A DNA stretch of 64,000 nucleotides from Isoalcanivorax pacificus W11-5 (GTDB lineage: Bacteria > Pseudomonadota > Gammaproteobacteria > Pseudomonadales > Alcanivoracaceae), in the NCBI RefSeq assembly GCF_000299335.2, contig NZ_CP004387.1:930001-994000 (forward strand), written 5' to 3'. Below the pieces are notes generated by a model. That model ran no database searches. It was not told the DNA's origin and saw nothing but the letters and a program-made list of their open reading frames with translations. Shown in pieces: positions 30,083 through 40,010 of this stretch. Made by a program: the position numbers and the translations under genes. Numbering within the stretch: the stretch's first letter is position 1; every line of letters begins with the position of its first letter.

Positions 30083-31583
30083 TCCTGCTTCCCTGGCCAC
30101 CCGCGACAGCGCGGCGGCCCTGCATGTGACACCCACCCCGTCTGCGGCGGATGCGCTGAAAGTGGCCGAACAGGTACTGCTGGCCCCCGCGCAACTGACC
30201 GACACCGCGCTGAACCGCCTGCTCAGTGCCACGCTGGCCCCCGGGGTGGATTACGCCGACCTGTATTTCCAGCACAGCCGCCACGAAGGCTGGGTGCTGG
30301 AAGACGGCGTGGTACGCGACGCCAGCTATAACCTTGAGCGCGGCACCGGCGTACGCGTCATCAGTGGTGACCGCACCGGCTTTGCCTACAGTGACGAGAT
30401 CGCGCTGCCGGCGCTGGACCGGGCCACAGGGGCTGCGCGCGCCATCGCCCGCAGCGGCGGCCAGGGCACGGCACCGGCGTTGAAAGCGGTGACGGCACCG
30501 TCGCTGTATGGCGCCTTTGACCCGCTGGCCACCTGGCCGGCACAGCGTAAAGTGGCTTTCCTGGAACGGCTCGACAAGCTGGCGCGCAGCCTCGACCCGG
30601 CGGTGACCGAAGTCACGGTGTCGCTGAACGCGGTGCATGAGGTGATGCTGGTGGCCGCGACCGATGGCACGCTGGCAGCGGATGTGCGGCCACTGGTGCG
30701 GCTGGGCATTTCCGTGCAGGCGGAGCGCAATGGCCGGCGCGAGCGCGGCTCGTCCGGCGGTGGCGGCCGGGTTGATTACGACTGGCTCGAAGCCGGCGGC
30801 CGGGCCGAAGGCTGGGTGCGCGATGCAGTGCGCCAGGCGCTGGTGAACCTGGAGGCGCAGCCGGCGCCGGCCGGCACCATGCCGGTGGTGCTCGGCCCCG
30901 GCTGGCCGGGCGTGTTGTTGCATGAGGCTGTCGGTCACGGCCTGGAAGGAGACTTCAACCGCAAGGGCACCTCGATGTTTGCGCGCCGCATGGGCGAGCA
31001 GGTGGCCTCGAACCTGTGCACCGTGGTTGACGATGGCACCCTGCTGGGGCGCCGGGGCTCTCTCAATGTCGACGACGAAGGCACGCCGACCTCCTGCACG
31101 ACGCTGATTGAAAACGGTCGTCTGGTCGGGCACATGCAGGACAAGCTCAACGCGCGCCTGACCGGGCAGCGCCTGACCGGCAACGGCCGTCGCGAATCCT
31201 ATGCACACTTGCCGATGCCGCGCATGACCAACACCTACATGCTGCCGGGCAAGGATGATCCGGCTGACATCGTGGCGTCACTGGAACGCGGTATCTATGC
31301 CGTCAACTTTGGTGGCGGCCAGGTCGATATCACCTCCGGGCGTTTCGTGTTTTCCACCAGCGAAGCCTATCTGGTCGAGAAAGGCCGTATCGTTGCGCCG
31401 GTGCGCGGTGCCACGCTGATCGGCAGTGGTGCGGAAGTGATGCAGGCGATTTCCATGGTCGGCAACGATCTTGCACTGGATACCGGCATCGGTGTGTGCG
31501 GCAAGGAAGGCCAGTCCGTACCGGTGGGTGTTGGCCAGCCGACCTTGCGCATTGAAGCGCTCACGGTGGGCGGCACGGCGTAA
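30063..31583 (+). CDS. tldD: Metalloprotease TldD
   Basis: The 506-residue metal-binding subunit of the TldD/TldE (PmbA) protease, which degrades or matures unfolded and modified peptides. The HExxxH-type zinc motif is [21 protein letters not shown]-like and [20 protein letters not shown] regions are typical. The ATG used gives a somewhat long N-terminus, and a later start would also be possible. Its partner pmbA lies at 32731. Confidence 0.95.
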   Translation: MTSVITDPASLATRDSAAALHVTPTPSAADALKVAEQVLLAPAQLTDTALNRLLSATLAPGVDYADLYFQHSRHEGWVLEDGVVRDASYNLERGTGVRVISGDRTGFAYSDEIALPALDRATGAARAIARSGGQGTAPALKAVTAPSLYGAFDPLATWPAQRKVAFLERLDKLARSLDPAVTEVTVSLNAVHEVMLVAATDGTLAADVRPLVRLGISVQAERNGRRERGSSGGGGRVDYDWLEAGGRAEGWVRDAVRQALVNLEAQPAPAGTMPVVLGPGWPGVLLHEAVGHGLEGDFNRKGTSMFARRMGEQVASNLCTVVDDGTLLGRRGSLNVDDEGTPTSCTTLIENGRLVGHMQDKLNARLTGQRLTGNGRRESYAHLPMPRMTNTYMLPGKDDPADIVASLERGIYAVNFGGGQVDITSGRFVFSTSEAYLVEKGRIVAPVRGATLIGSGAEVMQAISMVGNDLALDTGIGVCGKEGQSVPVGVGQPTLRIEALTVGGTA

Positions 31584-31602
31584 ATCCTGTTCTGAGGTAA
31601 CC

Positions 31603-32064
31603 ATGTCGAAGGTGGGTGAAGTCCTTGCGCGCATGCGTCTGTTCGATGGCATGAGCGAAGAAGATCTGCAGCAGGTGGAAAAGCTCGTATTCGTCAACCG
31701 CTTCAACGGCGGTGATGTGGTCTGCCGCGAAGGTGATCACAGCGATTTCATGTGCTTTGTGGTGCGTGGCAAGCTGGAAATCAGCAAGCGCGGTGCGGAA
31801 GGCAAGGATGTGGTGATCGCGCATCTGCGCGCGGGTGATTCACTCGGCGAAATGGCGCTGGTGGATCATGAACCGCGCTCCGCATCGGTGCAGGCCACGG
31901 AAGACAGCACCGTGATTGTGCTGACCCGCAAGGGCTTCGAGCACCTGCGCAAGCGGTCGCCAGGGGCGGCCAATGTGGTGCTGGAAAATATCGCGCGTTT
32001 GTTGAGCAGCAATTTGCGGCGCACGTCGGCGCAACTGGCGCAGTATATGTTGCCGTTGGGGTGA
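31603..32064 (+). CDS. Small cyclic nucleotide-binding protein
   Basis: A 153-residue protein made almost entirely of one cNMP-binding beta-roll: RFNGGDVVCREGDHSDFMCFVVRGKLEISKR, then LRAGDSLGEMALVDHEPRSASVQA. The latter carries the phosphate-binding G-E-M-A-L and R-S-A-S residues. A short helical tail follows, with no DNA-binding domain. The ATG follows GAGGT at 5 nt and lies 19 bp after tldD, so they are probably co-transcribed. Its effect and partner are unknown. Confidence 0.85.
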   Translation: MSKVGEVLARMRLFDGMSEEDLQQVEKLVFVNRFNGGDVVCREGDHSDFMCFVVRGKLEISKRGAEGKDVVIAHLRAGDSLGEMALVDHEPRSASVQATEDSTVIVLTRKGFEHLRKRSPGAANVVLENIARLLSSNLRRTSAQLAQYMLPLG

Positions 32065-32143
32065 TGTGCCGCCAGGCCTGCAGGGCCTGGACCGGGTGAG
32101 TGGCGCCGCTGGCGCTACCCACCAGTTGTCATGAAGCGCGCCG

Positions 32144-32692
32144 TCAATAGAGCGGTGCGTTACGCTCAAGCTCATTGAGATAGTTGTAGAACTTGCGTCG
32201 CTCGCGTTTGAATTTTTCTTTCGCCGCATTATCCGGTTCGACGCCTTCCGGAGCGCGGCTGGCCAGGTAGTTGCGCAGCAGGTTGCGCAGGTGCTGGCGA
32301 TCGGCGGCGGCGTAGGTGGTCATGATTTCGTCGAGGACCGGTTGCGCGGCACGGGTGTCGGCGCAGGCATCCAGCCGTTCCATCCAGTCCAGCAGGCGCT
32401 TGTGGCGCAGTGGATCGGTGAGCGCGGCGAGGGCCTGCTGGATGGCGTCGCCGTCGGCGGTGCGCATCAGCTTGCCGACGTATTGCGCGTGCCGGCGCCG
32501 GGCCTCGTGGGAAGTGATGCGGCGGCTTTCGTCGATGGCGCGCAGCAGGGGTTCGTTCAGGGGGAGCCGGGCCAGTTCGGCCGGTTTCAGGTTCATCAAC
32601 TGCTCGCCGACCTGCTGTAACGCGTCGACCTCGCGCTTGAGCTCGGATTTGCTGGGCAGTAGGTCGTCGCTATACTCGTCCATAACTTTCAT
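32144..32692 (-). CDS. darP: Ribosome-associated protein DarP/YjgA
   Basis: A 182-residue protein of the YjgA/DUF615 family, which promotes late 50S ribosomal subunit assembly in E. coli. KSELKREVDALQQVGEQLMNL and the C-terminal KEKFKRERRKFYNYLNELE are diagnostic. ATG codons at 32692 and 32683 are both possible. It is divergent from pmbA, as in many gammaproteobacteria. Between it and the convergent cNMP gene is a small GC hairpin (CCAGGCC/GGCCTGG, about 32072-32090) without a T run. Confidence 0.93.
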   Translation of the reverse strand: MKVMDEYSDDLLPSKSELKREVDALQQVGEQLMNLKPAELARLPLNEPLLRAIDESRRITSHEARRRHAQYVGKLMRTADGDAIQQALAALTDPLRHKRLLDWMERLDACADTRAAQPVLDEIMTTYAAADRQHLRNLLRNYLASRAPEGVEPDNAAKEKFKRERRKFYNYLNELERNAPLY

Positions 32693-32730
32693 TTTCTGCT
32701 GCGGTCGCTGGCCGCCAAGTTTACTTGCCC

Positions 32731-34101
32731 ATGCCCATGAACGAAATGTCCATCTCCGCGACCACCCTTGCCCAGCCTGACGAAAGTGAGCTTGATACCC
32801 TGCGAGAGCGTGCCCGGCGGGTACTGGCCGAGGCCGAGCGCCAGGGAGCCACCGCCGCCGAGGTCGGCATCAGCGCCGGTCAGGGGCTGTCGGTGACGGT
32901 GCGCCTGGGCGAGATCGAAACGCTGGAATTCCACCGCGACCGCGCCGTCTCGGTCACCCTGTTCGTTGGCCAGCGCAAGGGCTCGGCCAGCAGCAGCGAT
33001 GATTCCGAGGACAGCATCCGCGAAACTGTGGCAGCGGCACTGGCCATTGCCGGGCAGACCGGTGAGGACCCGCACAGTGGCCTGGCGGAGCCGGAACTGC
33101 TGGCCCAGGACATCCCGGACCTGGATTTGTGCCATGTATGGCCACTGACCCCCGCCGACGCCATTGAGCAAGCGCAGCAATGCGAGGCTGCCGGGCGCAC
33201 CGACGAACGCATCGTCAATTCCGAGGGCGCCTCGGTGTCCAGTTCGGTCAGCGTGCGGGTCTACGCCAACAGCAACGGCTTTCTCGGTGCCTACGCCGGT
33301 TCCCACCACAGCCGCTCCTGTGTGCTGGTGGCCGAGCAGGACGACGCCATGCAGCGTGATTACTGGTACGACAGCCAGCGTGATCCGGCGGCGCTGATGG
33401 CGCCGGCGGAAGTAGGCCAGCGTGCCGCATCACGCACCCTCGCGCGGCTGGGTGCCGCGCGCCCTGCTACCGGGGAATATCCGGTGCTGTTCGCTCCGGA
33501 AGTGGCGCGCGGGCTGATCGGGCATTTCACCTCGGCGATCAGCGGCGGCGCCCTGTACCGGAAAGCGTCGTTCCTGCGTGACCGGCTTAACAGCCAGGTG
33601 TTCCCGGAATGGGTCACTATCGCCGAGCAACCACGGCTGCGCGGCGGTGCCGCCTCTGCGCCGTTTGACAGTGACGGCATCGCTACCCGCGATCAGGCGT
33701 TTGTCGAACAGGGCATGCTGGTGCGCTATGCGCTGGGCCTGTACGCCGCCCGCCGCCTGGGGCTTGCACCCACCGGCAACGGTGGCGGCGTGCGCAACCT
33801 GCGCATCACGCACGGTGACGAAGACCAGGCCGCATTGTGCCGCCGTATGGGCAACGGCATTCTGGTCACCGAGGTCATGGGGCAGGGAGTGAATCTGGTG
33901 ACGGGGGATTATTCACGCGGCGCGTCCGGTTTCCGCGTTGAAAACGGCGAGATCTCCGAGCCGCTGGAAGAGTTCACCATCGCCGGTCATCTCGGTGACA
34001 TGTTCGCCTCCCTGGTGGCCTCTGGCAGCGACGTGGACCAGCGCGGCCACATCCACTGCGGCAGCCTGCTGCTGGCACCGCTGAAAATTGCAGGAAGATA
34101 A
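32731..34101 (+). CDS. pmbA: Metalloprotease PmbA/TldE
   Basis: A 456-residue partner of TldD; it lacks the zinc motif itself. VEVGISAGQGLSVTVRLGEIETLEFHRDRAVSVTLF-type beta strands, LAPTGNGGGVRNLRI and the ending GSDVDQRGHIHCGSLLLAPLKIAG are characteristic. The start is uncertain among ATG codons at 32731, 32737 and 32746, since no strong ribosome-binding site is seen. Confidence 0.94.
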   Translation: MPMNEMSISATTLAQPDESELDTLRERARRVLAEAERQGATAAEVGISAGQGLSVTVRLGEIETLEFHRDRAVSVTLFVGQRKGSASSSDDSEDSIRETVAAALAIAGQTGEDPHSGLAEPELLAQDIPDLDLCHVWPLTPADAIEQAQQCEAAGRTDERIVNSEGASVSSSVSVRVYANSNGFLGAYAGSHHSRSCVLVAEQDDAMQRDYWYDSQRDPAALMAPAEVGQRAASRTLARLGAARPATGEYPVLFAPEVARGLIGHFTSAISGGALYRKASFLRDRLNSQVFPEWVTIAEQPRLRGGAASAPFDSDGIATRDQAFVEQGMLVRYALGLYAARRLGLAPTGNGGGVRNLRITHGDEDQAALCRRMGNGILVTEVMGQGVNLVTGDYSRGASGFRVENGEISEPLEEFTIAGHLGDMFASLVASGSDVDQRGHIHCGSLLLAPLKIAGR

Positions 34102-34132
34102 AAGCAGCTTCATCAAAAAAACGGAGTTTTTT

Positions 34133-34939
34133 ATGACCAACCCATATCAACAACCTTCAGCCGATCTGATGCCGGAAGGCACCGCCGGGGATCGACTGTT
34201 GCAGATCAATGCGCCGCGCAGCCGTGATATCGGGGCCGGCTGGCGCTGGTTCTCGGACGCCTGGCGGGTGTTCAAGAGTGCCTGGGGTACGATTTTGCTG
34301 GCGCTGCTGGTGGCCTGGTTGTTGTCGATGGCGGCGCAGTTTGTCCCGCTGCTGGGCATGTTCCTCGGCTTTCTGATTGCGCCGTTCCTGTCTGCCGGGC
34401 TGCTGGTGCTGTTGTACAAGGCAGATGAACAGCGTGGCCCCACGGTGGGGGATATCTTCACTCCGTTCAGTACGCATTTTGTACCGCTGCTGCTGGTGGG
34501 GCTGATTTACCTCGGGCTGTTCATCGGTGTGCTGATCATTGGCGGGGTTATCGGCTATCTGATGTTCGGCGATGCGCTTGCCGGCATGGCCGACAGTGTT
34601 GCCGGCATGGAGCAGGGTGTCATGCCGCCGGACATGGCGTGGATGAACATCGCATTGCTGGGTCTGATTGTGATGGCGCTGATGATCCCGGTCATGGCGG
34701 CTTTCTGGTTTGCGCCGGCGCTGGTGGTAATGGGCGACTACGGCCCGGGCCAGGCGCTCAAGGCCAGCCTGGTCGGCTGCCTGCGCAACATTCTGCCGAT
34801 GCTCTGGTACAGCGTGATCATGGTGGTGTTGCTGGTGCTGGCGATGATTCCGGTGGGGCTGGGGTTGATCGTGCTGCTGCCGGTGCTGGTGGTGACCTAT
34901 TACAGTTCGTTCCGCGATATCTACACCGACACGCTCTGA
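34133..34939 (+). CDS. BPSS1780-type integral membrane protein
   Basis: A 268-residue inner-membrane protein with about six hydrophobic helices and the conserved RSRDIGAGWRWFSDAWRVFK start and late CLRNILPMLWYSVIMVVL helix of the BPSS1780/YciC-like family. Function unknown. The ATG follows GGAG. A strong bidirectional-looking terminator lies directly after its stop. Confidence 0.85.
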   Translation: MTNPYQQPSADLMPEGTAGDRLLQINAPRSRDIGAGWRWFSDAWRVFKSAWGTILLALLVAWLLSMAAQFVPLLGMFLGFLIAPFLSAGLLVLLYKADEQRGPTVGDIFTPFSTHFVPLLLVGLIYLGLFIGVLIIGGVIGYLMFGDALAGMADSVAGMEQGVMPPDMAWMNIALLGLIVMALMIPVMAAFWFAPALVVMGDYGPGQALKASLVGCLRNILPMLWYSVIMVVLLVLAMIPVGLGLIVLLPVLVVTYYSSFRDIYTDTL

Positions 34940-34945
34940 AAGAAA

Positions 34946-34972
34946 AACGGGAGGGAGCCACTCCCTCCCGTT
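34946..34972. terminator. Rho-independent terminator between convergent genes
   Basis: A 12-bp perfect stem (AACGGGAGGGAG/CTCCCTCCCGTT) with the 3-nt loop CCA. On the minus strand it is followed by TTTTTCTTT, making it a good terminator for the npr operon. On the plus strand only a weak TTATTG follows. It overlaps the npr stop codon. Confidence 0.85.
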
Positions 34973-35249
34973 ATTGCTCCTCGTCGAAACGCCGCGCGAA
35001 CAGGTCGCGCAATTCGTCCATTGCTTCGGCGGCATGCTCGCCCTGCACGATCACTTCCACGGTACTGCCGCAGCTGGCCGCCAGGGTCAGCAGGCCCATC
35101 ATGTTTTTCGCATCCACTTCCCGATTGTTGAACCGTATGCGGATGCTGGCGTTGTAGCGTGACGCCACGCTGACCACCTTGGCCGACGCACGGGCGTGCA
35201 GGCCAAGGCGGTTGATGATATGCAGTTCGGCATGCAGGGCGTCGGGCAC
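34971..35249 (-). CDS. ptsO: Nitrogen-PTS phosphocarrier NPr
   Basis: A 92-residue HPr-like protein of the nitrogen phosphotransferase system. It passes phosphate from EI-Ntr to PtsN. The active-site His18 is in INRLGLHARASAKVV. The GTG start follows AAGGAG at 7 nt. Last gene of the rpoN-hpf-ptsN-rapZ-npr series; a terminator stem overlaps its stop. Confidence 0.95.
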   Translation of the reverse strand: MPDALHAELHIINRLGLHARASAKVVSVASRYNASIRIRFNNREVDAKNMMGLLTLAASCGSTVEVIVQGEHAAEAMDELRDLFARRFDEEQ

Positions 35250-35297
35250 CTGGGGCTCCTTGAATAATGGATGAGCGGGACGGGCAACGGTTGCCGG

Positions 35298-36149
35298 TCA
35301 CTCCAGTTGCAGGTGCCGTACCTGGGCCGGCCAGCCGGCCTTGCGCAGACGTTCGGCCAGATGTTCCACCAGGTACACGGACCGGTGGCGGCCACCGGTG
35401 CAGCCGATGGCCACGGTCATGTAGCTGCGGTCGTTGGCTTCATAACGCGGCAGCCAGCGCAGCAGCCAGTGTTCCAGGTCGTCCAGCAGTTGCGCACTGT
35501 CGGGCTGGGCGTCGAGGAAATCGATAATGGGAGGCTGGCGGCCGTCGAACGGCCGCAGCGCCGGGTCCCAGTGCGGGTTGGGCAGCATGCGCGCGTCGAA
35601 CACCAGGTCGGCATCCGGCGGCACGCCGTTCTTGAAACCGAACGATTCCAGCAGCAGTGACAGCCGGCCTTCACGTTGCGCCACGCGCATGCGGATCAGG
35701 TTGCGCAGGCTGTGCGGGTCCAGGTGGCTGGTGTCCACCAGCAGGTCGGCGGCGCCCTGGATGCTGGCCAGCAATTCGCCTTCGTGTCCGATGGCTTCCG
35801 AGAGAGACATGTTCTGGTCGCTCAGCGGGTGCCGGCGGCGGGTGGCGCTGAAACGGTTGAGCAGGGTGTCGTGGTCGGCGTCGAGGTAGATGACTTCGCA
35901 CGCCACGCCCTGTGCTTTCACCTGCGCCAGCAGTTCGGCGAAGCAGGGGAGCTGGCTGCGCAGGTTGCGTGCGTCAATGCCGACGGCGACGCGCTGGATA
36001 TCGTGGTTTTCTTCGCGCAATTGCGTGGCCAGCGTCGGCAACAGGCCCAGCGGCAGGTTGTCGACACAGTAGAAGCCCAGGTCTTCCAGTGCCTGCAACG
36101 CGGTGGTCTTGCCCGATCCGGAGCGGCCGCTGAGGATCAGCAGTTTCAT
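35298..36149 (-). CDS. rapZ: RNase adapter protein RapZ
   Basis: A 283-residue nucleotide-binding protein that in enterobacteria targets the small RNA GlmZ to RNase E and so controls glucosamine-6-phosphate synthase. Walker A is GRSGSGKT (residues 8-15). IGCTGGRHRSVYLVE in the C-terminal domain is the conserved RapZ block. Order with ptsN and npr is conserved. Confidence 0.95.
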   Translation of the reverse strand: MKLLILSGRSGSGKTTALQALEDLGFYCVDNLPLGLLPTLATQLREENHDIQRVAVGIDARNLRSQLPCFAELLAQVKAQGVACEVIYLDADHDTLLNRFSATRRRHPLSDQNMSLSEAIGHEGELLASIQGAADLLVDTSHLDPHSLRNLIRMRVAQREGRLSLLLESFGFKNGVPPDADLVFDARMLPNPHWDPALRPFDGRQPPIIDFLDAQPDSAQLLDDLEHWLLRWLPRYEANDRSYMTVAIGCTGGRHRSVYLVEHLAERLRKAGWPAQVRHLQLE

Positions 36150-36208
36150 GCAGCAGTCTCCCGTGAACGCCGCACTGCGGCGGCTGACGACATACGGCAG
36201 TCAGGGTA

Positions 36209-36682
36209 TCAGGAAGCGAGTTGCAGTTCTGCCTCGGAATCGACGGCGGTGCGATAAAGATGGCTGGCGGAATTGGCGCCACGCAGGCCGTCGCGGAAGC
36301 TTTGTTCGTTAAAGAGGGCGGCGAGGTGGCTGAGCGTCTTGAGGTGTTGTTCGGGGTTGTCTTCGGGGACCAGCAGCACGAACACCAGGTCCACCGGGCG
36401 GCCATCGACGGCATCGAAATCGATCGCTTCGTCGAGGCTGATCAGCATGCCGACCGGCTGCTGGCAGGAAGCCAGACGGCAATGGGGAATGGCGATGCCT
36501 TCCCCAATGCCGGTACTGCCAAGGCGCTCACGGGCAATCAGGGCTTCGAAGACCTGTTGCTCCCCCAGTTCCGGGTTGCCCTGTGCGGCAAGCTGGGCAA
36601 CCTGATCCAGCAGGCGCTTTTTGCTGGCGCCATGCAGGTGATAGTGGGTTCTTTCCGGAGTGAGCAGTTCCCGTACGCGCAT
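36209..36682 (-). CDS. ptsN: Nitrogen-PTS enzyme IIA (PtsN)
   Basis: A 157-residue EIIA-Ntr regulator, phosphorylated on His67 in GIAIPHCRL by NPr. It controls potassium and nitrogen-related functions through protein contacts. The domain runs over the entire length and there is no fused EIIB. It lies between hpf and rapZ, all on the minus strand with short gaps. Confidence 0.95.
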   Translation of the reverse strand: MRVRELLTPERTHYHLHGASKKRLLDQVAQLAAQGNPELGEQQVFEALIARERLGSTGIGEGIAIPHCRLASCQQPVGMLISLDEAIDFDAVDGRPVDLVFVLLVPEDNPEQHLKTLSHLAALFNEQSFRDGLRGANSASHLYRTAVDSEAELQLAS

Positions 36683-36703
36683 GATGGTGCCTGATCGAGT
36701 CGG

Positions 36704-37003
36704 TTAGTGGCCGTGGTTACGGTTGACCGACTTCTCCTTGTGTTTGAGGATCTGTCGGTCGAGTTTGTCAGTCAGCATGTCAATCGCGGCATACATGTCT
36801 TCCGCCTCGGCGGTGGCGAACACCTCGCCGCCTGCGATGCGGATGGTCGACTCCGCCTTGTGCGTCTTCGGCTCCGGCGACAGGATCACCTGGATACTGG
36901 TGATGTGGTCGAAGTGGCGCTCAAGGCGGTTGAATTTCTCGTTCACGTATTCACGCAGGGCGTCGGTGATATCCAGGTGATGGCCGCTGATATTGATCTG
37001 CAT
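36704..37003 (-). CDS. hpf: Ribosome hibernation promoting factor
   Basis: A 99-residue short HPF/YhbH protein that binds the 30S subunit in stationary phase and helps form 100S dimers. MQINISGHHLDITDALREYV and FATAEAEDMYAAIDMLTDKLDRQI are diagnostic. The ATG at 37003 gives the standard N-terminus. Confidence 0.95.
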   Translation of the reverse strand: MQINISGHHLDITDALREYVNEKFNRLERHFDHITSIQVILSPEPKTHKAESTIRIAGGEVFATAEAEDMYAAIDMLTDKLDRQILKHKEKSVNRNHGH

Positions 37004-37100
37004 GGGCTGACTCCTGTACAAGCTGTGTGATCCGCCGTCCTGCGGGGCCGGAGTGTAGCCTGTTCCTGAGGCGCTTGGTACCGCTGACGCTCCTGAGGCG

Positions 37101-38549
37101 CTACACCAGCCGCTTGCGCTCGCTGGACGCCGGAATTCTCATCGCCTCCCGGTACTTGGCGACTGTGCGTCGTGCCACCTGAATCCCCTGTTCGTTGAGC
37201 AGGCTGGCAAGCCGGCTGTCGCTCAGCGGCTTGCGTGGACTCTCGGCGGCAATCAGCTTCTTAATGATGGCACGAATGGCGGTACTTGAACATTCGCCGC
37301 CGCCGTCCGTTCCCACATGGCTGGAAAAGAAGAATTTCAGTTCAAACATGCCCCGTGGCGTGAACATGTATTTCTGGCTGGTGACGCGGGAAATGGTCGA
37401 TTCGTGCATCTCCACGGCGCTGGCGATGTCGGCCAGCACCAGCGGTTTCATGGCCTCTTCACCGTATTCGAAGAAGCCCTGCTGCACCTCGACGATGCGC
37501 GAGGCCACCTTGAGCAGTGTCTCGTTGCGACTTTGCAGGCTTTTCAGGAACCAGCGCGCTTCCTGTAACTGGGCGCGCAGGTAGCTGTTGTCCTCTTCGC
37601 GCTGGCTCTTGCCGGCCAGGCTGGCGTAGTGGCTGTTCAGGCGCACTTTGGGCAGGGCCTCGCCATTCAGTTCCACCAGCCAGCGGCGGCCGCGCCGGCG
37701 CACGATCACGTCCGGCACGATGTAGTCGCGTTCACCGCTGCTGATGCTGTCGCCGGGATGTGGATTGAGGCTGCGCAACAGACGGATCACCTCGATCATC
37801 TCGTCTTCGTTGACAGCCAGGTGCCGGCGCAGGGTGGCGAACTCGCGGCTTTCCAGCAGTGGCAGGTGACGGGTCAGGGTCAGCGCCTGCTCGCGCCAGA
37901 GGGTGTCTTCGGGCAACTGGCGCAACTGGATGGCCAGGCACTCGGCCAGGTCGCGGGCGGCCACGCCGGGTGGATCGAACTGCTGTACCCGGTGCAGCAC
38001 GGCGATCACTTCGTCTTCTTCGGGGAAGCTGTCGTCGGGGGCGTCGTCGCCGAGCATCTGGCGGGTGGCCTCGGCGATGTCCTCCAGCGTGCTGGTCAGG
38101 TAACCACGGTCGTCCAGGGATTCGATGATGGCGTAGGCGATGGCGCGGTCGGCGTCGCTGATGACGGCCAGGTTGAGTTGCCAGAGCAGGTGTTCATCGA
38201 GGGAGGTGGTGCCGGCGGTGCGCTCTTCCCAGGCGTCCATGTCGTCGTCGCTGGCGCCCGCACCGGAGGATTCGGTGTACGGGTCTTCCCAGTCGGTGTC
38301 GACTTCACTGTCGAGCTGGGCCAGGGTCTCCGGGTCTTCGCCCGTGACTTCGGCCAGCTCCGTGTCGTCGCTGGTGTCCTGGTCGTAGGGGTCGTTCTCT
38401 TCCAGTTCCAGCAGCGGGTTGGTGTCCACCGCTTCCTGGATCTCCTGGCGCAGGTCAAGCGTCGACAACTGCAACAGGCGAATCGCCTGCTGTAGTTGTG
38501 GCGTCATGGTCAGGTGCTGACCTATCTGTATCTGCAGACCCGGTTTCAT
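37101..38549 (-). CDS. rpoN: RNA polymerase sigma-54 factor
   Basis: A 482-residue alternative sigma factor. The Gln-rich activator-interacting region ([29 protein letters not shown]) is at the N-terminus, then an acidic linker, the core-binding domain, a helix-turn-helix ([20 protein letters not shown]) and the C-terminal RpoN box [12 protein letters not shown]. The translation start has no strong ribosome-binding site. A -24/-12-type element precedes it (38603-38618). Confidence 0.97.
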   Translation of the reverse strand: MKPGLQIQIGQHLTMTPQLQQAIRLLQLSTLDLRQEIQEAVDTNPLLELEENDPYDQDTSDDTELAEVTGEDPETLAQLDSEVDTDWEDPYTESSGAGASDDDMDAWEERTAGTTSLDEHLLWQLNLAVISDADRAIAYAIIESLDDRGYLTSTLEDIAEATRQMLGDDAPDDSFPEEDEVIAVLHRVQQFDPPGVAARDLAECLAIQLRQLPEDTLWREQALTLTRHLPLLESREFATLRRHLAVNEDEMIEVIRLLRSLNPHPGDSISSGERDYIVPDVIVRRRGRRWLVELNGEALPKVRLNSHYASLAGKSQREEDNSYLRAQLQEARWFLKSLQSRNETLLKVASRIVEVQQGFFEYGEEAMKPLVLADIASAVEMHESTISRVTSQKYMFTPRGMFELKFFFSSHVGTDGGGECSSTAIRAIIKKLIAAESPRKPLSDSRLASLLNEQGIQVARRTVAKYREAMRIPASSERKRLV

Positions 38550-38602
38550 GCGGATTTGCACTGCCCCCGAAGTGGTACGAAACGAGGGGCAGCATAGCAA
38601 CT

Positions 38603-38618
38603 AGCAATTTCCGTGCCC
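38603..38618 (-). promoter_or_regulatory. Sigma-54 (-24/-12) promoter upstream of rpoN
   Basis: On the minus strand the sequence GGGCACGGAAATTGCT matches the -24/-12 consensus (TGGCAC-N5-TTGC) at all positions but the first. GG and GC are 10 bp apart, as required. A start about 12 bp downstream would give a leader of roughly 40 nt before the rpoN ATG. It suggests that rpoN responds to its own product, directly or through competition. Confidence 0.6.
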
Positions 38619-38778
38619 ATTCTTGAAAAAAACAAGGGGAAGGGGTAGGGCGTTGATTTTGCACCGAAGTGGTGCATTGGCGGGTGGTGCGGAAGGTGTG
38701 CGGGGGCTGCCGGCTCAAAAACAAAAGCTCGTAGCCCGCCGCTCGCAGCTCCCTGGCTGCACGCCCGGCGGGCGTGCT

Positions 38779-39504
38779 TCAAAGCCTGAAATCGGCGCCG
38801 AGGTAAACGTCGCGCACCTTCTGGTTGGCCAGGATGGTGTCGGCATCGCCGGCGGCGATGATGTGGCCTTCGCTGACGATGTAGGCGGTGTCGCAGATAT
38901 CCAGTGTCTCGCGCACGTTGTGGTCGGTGATCAGGACGCCGATGCCACGGTCGCGCAGGTGGCGGATGATGCCCTTGATGTCGTTCACGGAGATCGGATC
39001 AACACCGGCGAAGGGTTCATCCAGCAGGATGAAGTGCGGATCGGTGGCCAGGCCACGGGCGATCTCGGCGCGGCGGCGTTCGCCACCGGAGAGGCTCATG
39101 CCCAGGCTGTCGCGCAGGTGGGTGATGTGGAATTCCTGCAACAGCTCTTCCATGCGCTGTTCGCGCGCACGCTTGTCCAGGTCCTTGCGGGTTTCCAGGA
39201 TGGCCATGATGTTGTCGGCCACGGACAGGCGGCGGAAGATGCTGGCTTCCTGCGGCAGGTAGCCGATGCCGCGCCGGGCGCGGCCGTGCATCGGCAGGGC
39301 GGTGATATTGTCGCTGTTGATGGTGATGTAGCCGGCGTCCGGCGGCACCAGGCCAACGATCATATAAAAGCAGGTGGTCTTGCCGGCCCCGTTCGGGCCG
39401 AGCAGGCCGACCACCTGGCCGGCTTCCACCTGTAACGAGACGTCTTCGATGACACGGCGTCCCTTGTAGCTTTTTGCCAGGTTGTGGGCACTGAGCAGAT
39501 TCAC
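38779..39504 (-). CDS. lptB: LPS export ABC transporter ATPase LptB
   Basis: A 241-residue cytoplasmic ATPase that powers lipopolysaccharide extraction by LptB2FG. It has Walker A GPNGAGKT, the signature [16 protein letters not shown] and Walker [16 protein letters not shown]. The GTG start overlaps the lptA stop by 4 bases. It ends the Kdo/Lpt series, with rpoN 230 bp downstream as in many gammaproteobacteria. Confidence 0.96.
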   Translation of the reverse strand: MNLLSAHNLAKSYKGRRVIEDVSLQVEAGQVVGLLGPNGAGKTTCFYMIVGLVPPDAGYITINSDNITALPMHGRARRGIGYLPQEASIFRRLSVADNIMAILETRKDLDKRAREQRMEELLQEFHITHLRDSLGMSLSGGERRRAEIARGLATDPHFILLDEPFAGVDPISVNDIKGIIRHLRDRGIGVLITDHNVRETLDICDTAYIVSEGHIIAAGDADTILANQKVRDVYLGADFRL

Positions 39505-40010
39505 TGCGTTCCCTCTTCCGTGGGTGTGTTGTCGCCGCTGCTGCCCTGGGTATCACCGGCCGGGATCACCAGGCGCACGCGCTGGTCACCGCCGCCGCTG
39601 GCTTCCACGTTGCGGGTGCCCAGGTCGTAGAGCACGCTGGCGCCCTCGAAGGTGCGGCCTTCGTGACGGATGTAGGCATCTTCGGTCAGGGTGATCGTCT
39701 GGGCGGCCACATCATAAATGAGGGTGCGACCGCGTGCGTCCAGGGCGTCACCCTCGCGCAGGCGCACCGGCGTACCGGTGGCTTCGACCCGCTGTAGCGC
39801 GCCGTCTTTCAGGCGCAGTTCGATGCGCTCGGCATTGACCCGGCGATTGCCCTGCACCAGTTCGGCGTTGCCCTCATAGATGCCGATGCCGTCCTGCTGG
39901 CGGAATTCGGCGCGGTCGGCAGTCACTGTGACTTCGCCCTGCGGCGGCGCTGCGGAGGCGGCCAGGGGCAGTAACAAGGCCAGCAGCAGGTCAGGACGCA
40001 GGCATCTCAT
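39501..40010 (-). CDS. lptA: LPS transport periplasmic protein LptA
   Basis: A 169-residue periplasmic beta-jellyroll bridge protein. A signal peptide ([15 protein letters not shown]) is followed by the OstA/LptA domain ([39 protein letters not shown]). It carries LPS from LptC toward LptD. The start overlaps the lptC end by 20 bp. Confidence 0.94.
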   Translation of the reverse strand: MRCLRPDLLLALLLPLAASAAPPQGEVTVTADRAEFRQQDGIGIYEGNAELVQGNRRVNAERIELRLKDGALQRVEATGTPVRLREGDALDARGRTLIYDVAAQTITLTEDAYIRHEGRTFEGASVLYDLGTRNVEASGGGDQRVRLVIPAGDTQGSSGDNTPTEEGTQ

